Source: Sapria himalayana
Taxonomy: Eukaryota; Streptophyta; Magnoliopsida; Malpighiales; Rafflesiaceae
Length of the DNA: 64,000 bases
Reading direction: 5' to 3'
Assembly (NCBI GenBank): GCA_029783825.1
Contig: JAREIK010002645.1
Location: forward strand, 372,001 to 436,000
Part shown: positions 1 to 11,041 of the stretch, one piece after another
Position numbering within the stretch: position 1 is the first letter of the stretch
How the letters are laid out: each line of letters begins with the position of its first letter
The notes under the pieces: generated by a model
The model's database searches: none
Told to the model about the DNA's origin: nothing
The model's input: only the letters and a program-made list of their open reading frames with translations
Translations under genes and position numbers: made by a program

Positions 1-3000
1 TATGGAGTTGCTATATATATACTTATGAAGTAATCAAAAATTTCTTAGACCATTCCGTACTTTTCTGGATGAGATACATATCGACACTTGAGATACTTTG
101 TATAGTGCACACATAATAGGAAGTGTTAATTTTAATACATAAACTAAAATAATACTTTAAACTCATATAAAAAATATATATTAGATGCCCTCATATAATG
201 GTATAAATATTTGCGGTAACCTATAAGTTGGATGCTCCTATCAAAAATACAAAAAGAAATAATAAATTGAATAATAAGAAAACTTTCACATTCATATGAA
301 GCATGTGCATACATGTCTAGAACATTAAACTTGGAGAAAATAAAAATAATATGAGGCATTTTCGAGGTTTTTTATGAAGATGTTCATTGGTTGCTTTGTT
401 CTTTGAATATATACTATAATAATTCTCATTTTTAATTTTTTTTTGAGAAAAAAATAGTCTGAATCTATGTATTTTTTATATTGCAATTTAATGTGAATTG
501 GAGGCAATATGGCTCCATATTACATAATGCATAATATTGGATCTCCTCCAGTAGATAACTTTTGTTATTGCTCTGAATTTTGCTTATGTCTTGAATCTAA
601 AAATAATTCTCTTATTTTTATAAGAGACAAGATTATTTTTAAGAAAAATATAAGATCTTGTAAATTTTTTTTCAGTGCATGCTAATATCAATTTCGAATT
701 TAAATAGTCAGCTAACTATAATTATTTATGATCTTTAAATGGATCCCAAGTTTTAGAGACTTCTTAACGTACTTTAGTATGTGAAGAATTATGTTAAGGT
801 AAACATTTTAAGAAAAATATAAAAAATTAATAATTGTATTGACTGCATATGTTATATCTGGTCTATCATTTTTAGATAATTAATCTTTTCTATATTTCTC
901 TTAAAAGTATTAGAGTCAATTAGATATGTCACATTCGAAATGAAGCTAGTACATGAATCAATCAGAACATATGTTAGAGAAAAATTCAAAAGACCAATTT
1001 CTAAAATAGTATCAAATATATTTTTTTTCTGTGACAAAAATATATATCTTCATAAAATAAGTCATTTCTATATTTAGGAAGTATCTGGTCCCCTTAAGGT
1101 CTTTTGTTTAAAATGGTGCTTAAAAGTACTCTATGAGTTGAGTAATTCATAACTCATTTTTTCTCATAATTATTATGTCATTCATATAGATAATTAGTAA
1201 AATTATCCTATTATCAATACTCATTATGTAGAATAAATTTAGGTTAGTAACACATAAGTAATTTAAATGAGATGATTACCTGTGAATATCTTGCAAAATA
1301 GAATCTCAGTGGCTGCTTCAGGCCATATAACTTCTATAATTTGCAAACTATACTTGACTTAATGCTTGAAATCTAGGTGACTGCTTTATATATACATTCT
1401 ATTCAGGTTATTGTAAAAAAATACTACTAATTTTTTTACATCTAGCTAATGTATCTTTCAACTATGAGATATTGCAAAAGAAATAAAAATTCATACCAAG
1501 TATAATTCTTGTTTTTTTTAGAGAGCAATCATAAGATCAATATTAGAGGGATTAGCTCCAGGATCATCTGGCTCCTTGGTAAGCTTATATCTCTAGTTTG
1601 AGAAAATTGAGAATATCTCTCTCCTGACATAGACCATAAGTTCTTAGTGATCAAGTCTCACAACTCAATACAAGTTTATATTGGTGAAGACTTATGAACT
1701 ACTATGTTATTTGGGTCTAAATAACATCTTGCTACTCGAGAAATCTTATTATTTCTAGATTTAAGGTGATCTGAATTTGATATAGGTGTGATAATTCAAT
1801 GAGAGTAACATTATACTGTGTGCCAACATGCTTATATACAACCATTGGGTGACTCTCTACAAAATTGTTGTCAAGGAAGGGTTATAAAAATATTCATATT
1901 AAAAAAATTCATATTAGTCTTAGGTGAAAAATATTTATATTCTCTTTGAGTACTAGAATATTCAAGAAAATTATATCTTATGATCCTATATTCCAACTTG
2001 TTCAATTTTGAAGTGTCATCAAGGATAAAATAATCTATCTAAAAATTTTAGAAGGCAATCTAAATTATCTCTCTTCAAGATATGAGATCTGAAATAGTAC
2101 ATACTAAGAAATAGTCAAATAGGACATCTGATTAATGAGATAGATTATGGTTAAAATTATATTTCCCAATAAATATTTTAGAATATTCTTTTCAAGTAGA
2201 TCTATTTGAGTCGTATGAATCAGATATTTATTATTCCTTTGAGCAATTTCATTCTATTCCAGAATACCAATGTACAAAGTTTGATATATAATCTTATGAT
2301 TTATATAATGAATATTAAATTTGTCTGACATATAATATAATATTTTAATTTTTTTAATATTTTTAATGAATTAAATTTTTATCATTTTGTGGAAATTTTG
2401 AAAAATTTTAAAAAATTTATAATCTATTACGTAAGAAATATATCTTTGTATATATCGAGTAGTAAATATTAAATAAAAGTGATTAGATATTTAAATCTCT
2501 CTCTTGTTGCATCTTTGCTTGATTCCTATATGTCTAAGTGTATTTAATTGAATGAATACTTACTCAATATAAATTGTTATTGGATATAAAGCTATGGTAA
2601 CCTTTTATAATTGATATGCCTCACATTCTATAATTGAGATATCCTTAAAATTAGGGTAAAATGTTCATGATTTTGTTTGTGATGGGTAACCAAGCTGAGA
2701 ATGATAAAGTAACGAGTCCAAAATATTTAATCATCTAGAGGGAAATATTATCATAGAAGAGAGAACAATTATCTACCACGTAAATCTTAAATGGAGTATT
2801 TTTCAATCACTCGATCCTACAAATAAAAATGAATAAAAATAAAAAAAAATCTAATTGAGTTGTCTAGAAAGATAACTCATAGGGAGTAAACTAATGGTTC
2901 AAATAAAAATAAACATAATATAAGAAAATAATAAATATTTAAATTGAATAATATATATCCAATAATTTTCAAATATTTGTCATTAGTTATAATAATATTT

Positions 3001-3790
3001 TCAAAATATAAAAAAAAATATAGAATTTGATATGATTATCAGTAATATAAATATTTATTAGTGAAACCTAATATGAATATAAAAAACATAATATATTATA
3101 ATATCAACGAGTCTGAAATGAAAGTATGAGTAAAAAAATTAGTGAAACCTAGAAGTAGAGAATGATTTGTTGCTGCCTTAGAGAGGGTTTTATATTTTCT
3201 CTCTAGTATGTATCATGATAGATTAATTCTGTGGGACTACTAGATGACTGTGGTTCTGATAATTATGAGTTTTTTATTACTATTATAATCAGTACAATAA
3301 ACTAAGACTCTCCTCTATCGACCCTTGTTATGATAATCTTTATTGATTCTTCAAAAAAATAAAGCTAAACTCAAAGTTTTTGCCACGCACTACTATGTGC
3401 ACCACCTTGCTTGATATTGCTCACCCCACTAGGTGTACCACCTTGCTTGATATTGCTCACACCACTACGTGCACCACCATGTGCCAAATGTGTGATTGAG
3501 TGCTCACTGTGTGCCAATTGTGTGATTGCTATTACCCACACCACATGTTTGCTTGTGTGCTTGAGCACACTACTATGCACGTACCTATTGTGCACGTACC
3601 TTTATTTTTTCAAATAGTACACGACTAAGTGTATTGTGTTGGTATATTAAACATAATTTCTATCTCTATGATTTTGAACCTCACTTTGATATAATGATAC
3701 TATGTTAATTTTAACACAAACAAAAATGATATAATAACACAAAATATATATTAAATATCCTTATATAATAAGTAGAAAAGATTGGGATCA
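1..3790 (-). mobile_element. Decayed Ty1/copia retrotransposon (reverse), with two LTR remnants
   Basis: The left LTR remnant at about 100-230 and the right one at 3,665-3,780 share the gttaattttaa...aaaatatatattaaat...tatataat pattern. Between them, minus-strand remnants appear in the order expected for a reversed copia. An RNase H-like segment lies at about 560-660 (matching the N-L-V-S-W-K-S-K core). A reverse transcriptase piece at about 1,290-1,420 reads VCKL-stop-KLYGLKQP, then runs toward the LYVDD region. Many stops and frameshifts show an old, dead copy. The 2,300-3,300 part is AT-rich internal sequence. Confidence 0.75.
3395..3600. repeat. Short degenerate direct repeats (caccttgcttgatattgctcac)
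   Basis: Two nearly identical copies of ccttgcttgatattgctcac (3412 and 3443 areas), then related blocks around gtgtgattg and gtgccaa at 3,480-3,540. The repeats account for the short open frames on both strands. No protein is recognised. Confidence 0.5.
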
Positions 3791-3869
3791 AAGTTACAAA
3801 GGCGTGTCTAGATGTGTGTCTTAGGGCGAGGCGTTATGATAAAAAAGCATTATCAAGGCTTGATGAAGC

Positions 3870-4177
3870 TAGAGATGTCAGCCGGGCCGAGCTGGGCCGG
3901 ACCGGCACGAGGCACGGCACGGTACCGTGGTCCGTTGGCACGGTACCATGCTAAAATTATTTTTTTAAAAAAAATTAGGATTACGAGGGCGCCGAAATCC
4001 TAATTTTCTTTTTAATTTAGGATTCGGCCCAACCGGGCCGAATCCGACGAATCGTGCCGCAGGCCCGTGCCGGACTGAACCCCCACAAAACCGTGACGTG
4101 CCTGGCCCGACATTAAAGCACGGTTGGGCCTGAAAAAATGGGACGGGCTTTAAAGCACGTCCCATTTGACACCTCTA
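3870..4177. mobile_element. GC-rich hAT-type non-autonomous element
   Basis: Starts TAGAGATGTCAGCCGGGCC and ends CCCATTTGACACCTCTA. Flanked by gatgaagc (left) and gatgtagc (right), an 8-bp target-site duplication with one mismatch. The interior is Arg/Ala/Pro/Gly-rich in all frames and non-coding. Confidence 0.75.
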
Positions 4178-4180
4178 GAT

Positions 4181-4388
4181 GTAGCTCATTCATGGAATCA
4201 GTGGATGTAGCTCGTTCCACGAATGAGTTGACATAACTCGTTCCTTGAACAGGTGGATGCAACTCATTCCATGAACGAGTGGACAGAGCTCGTTCCACGA
4301 AAGAGCTGCTCCAATTCATTATAAGAATGAGCTTGGGCAGCTCATTATAGTTATTATTTTGTAGAATGAGTTCGTGAATTATATTGGG
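4181..4388. repeat. 26-bp minisatellite, about 8 units
   Basis: Units start at 4181, 4207, 4233, 4259, 4285, 4311, 4337 and 4363, exactly 26 bp apart. The core is gtagctcgttccacgaatga. The last two units are worn. It begins immediately after the GC-rich element and its flanking duplication. The minus-strand open frame across it only reflects this repeat. Confidence 0.85.
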
Positions 4389-4619
4389 CATCTCATTCAA
4401 AAAATAAATTTCATATTTTTTTAAATACATCTAAAAAATATTAGTTTTTTTAAAATTTAAACTAATTAAATTCTGAATTTTTTTGAATTTATTTTAATAA
4501 TGTATTGTTATTATTTTATAGCCTATTTTAAAATATTAATTATATATAATATGATACTCAAAAAGCTTACGCCTCGATGCCTTGAGGCTTATTCTTCGCA
4601 TGGCCAACACAAAAATATC

Positions 4620-6690
4620 TTGTTTAATATTTTTGCTTTTTAAAATTTTGATTGGGATAACTTACATATCAGGTGCTCTTATAAATTATTCAATGATGTA
4701 GGCATACTATTGGATTAATTCGTGGGTTCTCATATAGTTTTCTCATTGTGACATATACTAGAAATAAATATATAAAATTCTTCATTAGTAAGATAGTTTC
4801 ATATATGTCTTGTTCTCTAGGTATTATAATTGTCACTATTAGTCTTCTCATTTAGGTTTCCTGGATTATTAACTTTGACCGACAATCATACTACATTTAA
4901 TTACTTTTTTATTATATTTTTTTTATTTTTTTAAAATTATTATAATTTATTTCTAACGATAAGTTATTTAAAGTTGATTATATCAATATTTAATTTAATA
5001 CTTCATTTATTTTGTATATTTTATTTGTTCGTGAATGCTCAAGTAGTATTTTTTCTTGAGTTGTATTATTAAATAATTTAATCTTTGATATTATTTTTTT
5101 ATTGATTTTGTTTTTCATGATCATAAATCTTCAAGGTCTCTTTTTTGAGATTTGTATGATATTTTTTATTTTTTGTCATTTATAATTAAATGTCATACTT
5201 GATGTCAGAGTGTCATAGATTTACTTTTTGTTCATTTTTGACTCTGTAATTTGTTATTGGTCAAATCTAGAATGTTGGATTCTAATATTAGAAATGTCAC
5301 TATCTTATAGTATGAGTGATGAGAATATTAATAGTTTAAGTTTCTTTTAAAAATTATAATTAATTAGAAAAATTAATTACACAAATTAGAATTTAATATC
5401 GTATTTGTAGATAGTTTACATGGTCCGGCCGTGGCGATCTTTCCTTTAGCAAGTGGTAGTGCTAGTGTGATTTTATTGTTATAATTGATTTCTTGACTTT
5501 TTTACTGAGCTCTTAGAATTGGAAACGTTAGTGGGGCTGATAATTTTTATAATTTGGTTCCAAAATTAAGGGCTATGAAATTTTTGGGATCGAAGAGTAA
5601 ACTTTGAGGTTTCCCATTGAGGATAAGGAAGAAATCCGGTCTGAATTTTAAGTCAAAATTAGTGTTTTTGGATCTAAGTATTTTTGAATTTTTGTCAAGT
5701 TAGAGTTTGGCAATGCTTAATTGCGTGGGGAGAGTATAGAATTGTGGGTTACTAGCTGCAAATTGAGATGAATTAAATTTGGAAATTTAATTTTCAAATT
5801 AAAATTATGAAAATTAGAGATTTTTGAAATTTGTTTTGATAAGGGTTTGGAAATGTAATACTCTTCCCCAAGGGTGTTTGATACCTAATTTTTGTGAGTT
5901 ATGCAAGGATATGAGAGGAAATAGGTGGGAAATATGAGGAGCTTTCACTTTCACATGCCCCACCTTGTGTCCACTAAAAATGGATGTCCAATCCCACCGG
6001 GGTGTTTTAGAAATCAGAGAAAACAATGTGGTGGGGCTTTACACACCCACCTAAATGCTTACTGAATCTCAGCGAAAAAATTAGGTGCTTGAACAAGTTG
6101 TCAATCAAATTCTCATACTTGTTGTTTTCTTTAACAATGTAAGTATACATCCATGTGCATGCTTAATACCACCGTGAACCAATTTATGCTTTTCAAGAGT
6201 CTTTTTAGTTCTTAAATTTTAGCATTTGACCTAATAGTACAAATAATTCTCTTGGGTGTTGTTTCTTGATACTCATTATTCTCTCTCTTCAAAAGGATTC
6301 AAACATGAATCTTGTAGTCTAATTGATTTGGAATTTCTCATACACCATTTTTGGGAAACACACAAGGAGATTTCCTTAACAAGGATGTATCTTTAGTGAG
6401 CACTAAAATAGTTGCTTCACTTAAAGGAGCTTGGGTTGTTACTAAGATAACATAATTTTTGTTATTTTATGGTTCATCTCCTTGTAGTTAACACAACTCA
6501 TCTTTGCAAGTTGTTTCATATGCCCTGGTGATGACTCTTAGGTTGTATGAGTGAGAGATTTTGTCTCTCACAAGCAACACTTATCTCGAGGATATTCTCA
6601 TATTTTGTCTCCTCATATCAATTATCATTGAACTGTAATCATATCCTTGTATGTCAGCTTCATTGAATTATTATTAATGATGACAATTAG
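4620..6690. other. AT-rich stretch, probable worn copia interior
   Basis: No gene is supported. The minus-strand open frame at 5814-6026 has no recognisable domain. A PGHMKQ-like piece (minus, about 6,480-6,530) could be a worn gag zinc knuckle, in agreement with the gag core that follows at 6.7-6.8 kb. Confidence 0.35.
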
Positions 6691-6699
6691 ATTATCCCA

Positions 6700-6900
6700 T
6701 AAATATGTTAGCAAACAAAGTATCATTATTACCATATCATCATCATTGATTTCATAGCCTATAGATGCAAGTTGGCTGATCAATATGTTGAACTCGTGTA
6801 AGTGACTAGATAAAGATACCTTATTTTTAATATGTAGACACTATAATTTTTTCTTCAAGAATTTTACTTGATTAATGACTTGCTTTTATAGAGATTTTTT
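6700..6900 (-). pseudogene. Copia gag core fragment
   Basis: Minus strand at about 6,820-6,733 reads VSLSSHLHEFNILISQLASI then GYEINDDDMV without a stop. This is the conserved copia gag block (S-L-x-H-x-x-E-F-x-x-L-x-x-L). It gives the orientation of the surrounding element: its 5' end lies to the right. Confidence 0.75.
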
Positions 6901-6998
6901 CGAGTTAATCACATTATTTTTGTCCTTTCCTATCTAGTGATATTTAATATTCAGAAGCACAAAGTCATCCAAGCATAGCCGAATCAAGCTTATGATTC

Positions 6999-8420
6999 TT
7001 TGGTCTAGCTTCTCCCAATGATAGTTGGTTTCAATTCTTTTTTTTTATAGTGATAGACATTTTTAAATTGTTGATAATTGATCACAAATCCCCACCAACA
7101 AGTTTTTTATTTTCAGCTTTCAAAGTTTGAATTTCTTGCCTGAAAATTTCTCTCTCCTATCTCTTTGACCCATTTATTTACGGTCTTTCTTAATAGATCT
7201 TGCAAACAAACTTGTAAAATAATCTTTCTTCTACTATCAAATATAAAGAGTGATGGGTAAATCGCCTGTAGGCTCCGATACCAAAATGTTAGGAAAACAA
7301 ATGCTTGAAACCAAATATCAGGTTTTAGTTCTAATCTCAAAGTTAGGAATCAACAATGGTTTTTTTGTCTAGTTTCTCTCAAAGATTTTTAACATTGACA
7401 TTCATCTTCAGATTTTTAATTACAGATCATAAATTCTAATCTAAAAGTTTTTTATTCTCAGCTTTTAGAGTTTGAAACTCTCACCTGAAAATTTCTCTAT
7501 TTCGAATTTTTTGATCTAATTATTTATAGAGCTTTTCCTAATAGATCTTGCAAATAATCTTTTTTATGATACCAAATGTAAAGAGTGGGATAAATTGCCT
7601 GTACTCTTCAATATTAAAATGTTAGGTTAAATAAAATCATGAAACAAAATGTTAGGTTCTAGTTCTGATCTCAAAGTAAGGAATCAACAATGGTACTTTG
7701 GTTTAGCTTCTTTCAAAGATAGTTAATTTCGATTCTTTTTTTTATCATTGATAGACATCTTCAGATTGTTGATTATGGATCACAAATCCCTATCAATAAG
7801 CCTTTTATTTTCAGCTTTTAAAATTTGAAACTAACTTGAAAATTTCTCCATCTCTAATCTATTTGATCCAATTATTTATAGAGCCTTTCCTAATAGATCT
7901 TGCAGATAAATTTTAGAAATAATCTTTCTTCTAATACCAAATGTAAAGAGTGAGGGGTAAATCACATGTAGGCTCTGATATTAAAATGTTAAGAAAACAA
8001 AAGTCTAAAACCAAATGATAGGTTTTAGTTTTGATCTCAAAGTTAGGAATCAACAATGGGTCTTTGGCCTAGCTTCTCTCAATGATAGTTGATTTTGATT
8101 CTTTTTTTAATTTTGACAGACATCTTCACATTCGTGATTATGAATCACAAATCCCTATTAACAAGTCTTTTATTTTCAGTTTTCAGAGTTTGAAACTCTA
8201 AATTGAAAATTTCTCCATCTTGAATTCTTTGACCCAATTGCCTACAGAGCATTTCCTAATAGATCTTGTAGATAAACTTTTGAAATAATATTTCTTCTGA
8301 TACCAATTGTAAAGAGGAAGGGGCAAATCGGTTTGTTGGCTTTGATACCAAAATGCTAGGAAATCAAAAGCTTGAAACCAAATGTCAGGTTTTAGTTTCG
8401 ATCTCAAAATTAGGAATCAA
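6999..8420 (-). repeat. Four tandem leader units with copia primer-binding sites
   Basis: Four imperfect copies of about 330-370 bp. Each runs from a tttggtctagcttctc-like start to ctcaaagttaggaatcaaca. Each carries a ggctctgatacc-like site at 7271, about 7602, 7971 and 8338. Read on the minus strand these are GGTATCAGAGCC-like, the usual plant copia primer-binding site for initiator Met tRNA. The gag core lies just beyond in the same orientation. The copies are diverged, so the duplication is old. Confidence 0.75.
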
Positions 8421-9140
8421 CAGTGCTAACAAGTGTTTAAAATCCAAGCAGGATTGGAACCAAGGTTCATGGTTTGATACTAATGTGAGCAGCAAACAAA
8501 TTGTCCCGCAAGATCTTGTCGTTGGTTAAAATCCACGATGTGATTAATGACATTGAGATTAAGCATGTGCTATAAGAGAGGAAAAACATAATCATCACAC
8601 ACAAATAGATTCACATAGAAGAGTGGGAGCAAAGAAAGAGAGAGAACACACATAGTAAATCATGCTTGAATTTAATCTAGTTTTTATACATATTGTGCAT
8701 GTTATATTAAATTATTCTATTGAGTTCTTATCATGTTTCTATGCTCTCACATACGCACATATGTTCGTATTCTCTCATGTTCAATTCATTATATGTTATC
8801 ATTTACTAATTACTTAACATTTGGGCAAAAATTATTGATATCTCACTAGGTCTTCTAAAAGATCCTTTGAAATGATTCCTTCAAATCTACAGATCCACAA
8901 CTATTATGAACTCATAGAAAATGGTAACCCTAGAAACAAATTTCTTACATCCTTTTTATCGCATATTAGATATGAAACCAAAGAATAAGAAAAGAAAAAA
9001 CATAGCAAACTTTCTGAGGAAAAGGACGACAAAGTGATAGTATTGAAGAGAGACAAGAAGTGATGGAGGTTGATAGCGAGGGAGAGATTGAGATGAAAGT
9101 GGTTGACAACTTGCTAATTTGACATGGTGTGGGGAAGTGG
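8421..9140. other. Probable LTR remnant and unannotated AT-rich sequence
   Basis: Follows the primer-binding-site units and is therefore where the 5' LTR of the reversed copia should lie. No LTR ends could be fixed. The minus-strand open frame at 8966-9157 is Ser/Pro-rich and unrecognised. Confidence 0.35.
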
Positions 9141-9229
9141 TAAAGTGGAAAAGTCATGAGGCAAGGTGGAGGCAGGGTTTTAACTTGCCAAATTATATTT
9201 GATTTGACAACTATTTTAATTTGGCAGTC

Positions 9230-9405
9230 TGATCAACTCAAAAAAAAATTGGGCCAGACCGACCTAATGTTAATTGAGCTAGTGGGCCAACTGGGCCTAT
9301 TTAAATTTGGCCTAGATTTTTTCGGGCCAATAAAAATAGAGCTCAACATACTCTTAATTTTGGGTTGGTTGGGCTAGCCGATGGGCCCGGTTTAAATTTT
9401 AAGCT
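9230..9405. repeat. GC-rich island (gggcc-rich repeat fragment)
   Basis: A run of gggccagaccg, gggccaactgggcc and gggcccggttt motifs in AT-rich surroundings. Related to the hAT-type GC elements in this window, but without clear ends here. Confidence 0.45.
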
Positions 9406-9894
9406 CTAATATTATTATTAGATGAAATATATAATTGATACTATAATAGATATTAATTTTTTAGGGTTTACTGTAGCAGATACTTTTATTAATTTACATG
9501 CCAATTTATTACTTTATATAAATTATAATCTCCCCAGTTGACTCGATTATATGTTGAAAAATTATAAAGAAGATTAATTATTTGATTATCATCAGATAAG
9601 ATAAAACTTATATAATTAGTATAATTAGATATTTCTTATAATTTTCACAACATATACACTTGGACTCAACTCTTCGCATACTTTAATATATAAAGAAATC
9701 TCTGATCTTTGCTATCTCATTAAGTGATCATGGATATCTTTAGCTAACTAATTTTTTAGATTATACCTGACTACAAACTTAAATATAAAAGAAATTGATT
9801 ACAAGTTTTTGTAATTTTCTTAAATACAATTTTGGCTTTTTTTAAATACAATTTTTCACTACACGCTACAATATCATAATTTTCCTAGCACGAC

Positions 9895-10277
9895 ACTGTT
9901 CCTTGGAGGGTAGGCCTGACACTAGCCTGCGGTTCAAATTCCTTCCGGGTTCGGGCGGTAGGGTCGGCTGGTTCGGGTTGTATCGGTCATTTTTTTAGAA
10001 AATTAGGGTTTCGGACGCTGAGCCATTGTCACCCATCGGGCGTGCCGAGCTGTCTGCCATCGGGTGACGCAGCGTTGTCTTCCCGTCAGACATTGCTTGG
10101 TGCGTGGTTGCCTGTGCCATGCTTGGCACATAACGTGGGCCGAATACCCTCCCCACGACACGACACGACACGGTCCTGGGCGCGCTACTGTAGCGTGCCG
10201 TGCCGTGCCAGGGACACCTGAAATGGGCTGGGCTTCGTGTCGGGCCCGAGCTGCTCGGCCCGTTTTACACATGTAGA
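9895..10277. mobile_element. GC-rich hAT-type element, worn ends
   Basis: The left part reads gtaggcctgacactagcctg. The right part ends cggcccgttttacacatgtag, a damaged form of the CCCGTTTGACACCTCTA terminus. It contains cgacacgacacgacacgg and ccgtgccgtgcc runs. Open frames on both strands over 10,003-10,276 are composition artefacts. Confidence 0.6.
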
Positions 10278-10880
10278 TCTAATATATATGCAAAATTAAA
10301 AGCAATAGTTATTTTTCAATAAGATAGTTTGTTGATGAGATTAAGTATTTACTTACTCCCTATACTAATCTATATAATGATAGTCAGACAATGAGATATA
10401 TAATCTCTAATTTAATATTTCATGAGTAAACAAAATACATATATCTCGATTATTTATTTTTCATAGAAAAAATTCATGATGAGATCATTGTTACTATTTT
10501 TATCCAAACAACAAATCAGTTCATCAACATAGTTATGAAGTCTCTGAGGAGTTCTGAACTTGATTTTCTTTTCTCCAAGCTTAATATGCTGAATATATAT
10601 TATACCATCTTGATGAGAGATGTTTATTATTTTTTATTTTTTATTTTTTGTATCTTTACTTTTTGATTAGCGCATCCAAACTATAGGATGTCCCAAATTA
10701 TGTTATTTATATTTATAAATTTAGACTACTTTTGTACTATATTCAATTTTATTAAGAGTTAATGTTATTGGTGAATGTTTTTTTTTTATTGTTATTTTCC
10801 CAAATCATTCTTGTAAATCAAAAGGGCAATTGAGTAAGTAATGATAGGATTTTTGATTTATATTTTCATGTTCTTTGTAG
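10278..10880. other. AT-rich sequence upstream of the first visible exon
   Basis: Contains the 3' end of an intron, with acceptor ttctttgtag at its right edge. A search by eye for the preceding GH35 exon (WTENW, QIENEYG type motifs) found nothing here or further left. Confidence 0.5.
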
Positions 10881-10986
10881 CTATCAAGTATATGGAGAAG
10901 AAACATACATGAGATCTGCAGAAGATATTGCATTTCATGTTGCTTTGTTCATTGCTAAAAATGGAAGCTATGTAAACTATTACATG
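10881..10986 (+). CDS. BGAL: Beta-galactosidase exon a (first visible)
   Basis: Acceptor ttctttgtag and donor ATG/gtacgc. Phase 1 entry, 35 codons reading [20 protein letters not shown], then [15 protein letters not shown]. This is the end of the catalytic barrel, just after the place where family members carry the WTENW-type nucleophile segment. That segment should be in the preceding exon, which was not found. The 148-bp intron that follows holds a TA microsatellite. Confidence 0.93.
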
Positions 10987-11007
10987 GTACGCTCAATCAT
11001 TATAAGA

Positions 11008-11041
<34 letters not shown>

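Larger units (their letters stand above)
3795..4615. mobile_element. Short repeat element of the AAGGCGTG...CACGCCTT type, with inserts
   Basis: The left edge reads acaaaggcgtgtctagatg...gggcgaggcg. The right edge reads cttacgcctcgatgccttgag...cttcgcatgg. Similar edges recur at 18,320-18,400 with 19,060-19,150, at 24,165-24,235, and at 31,200-31,550. This copy was later entered by the GC-rich element at 3870-4177 and holds the 26-bp tandem repeat. Confidence 0.5.

Noticed and set aside
10003..10276. Overlapping frames on both strands
   Set aside because: GC island of the same repeat family, not a gene.
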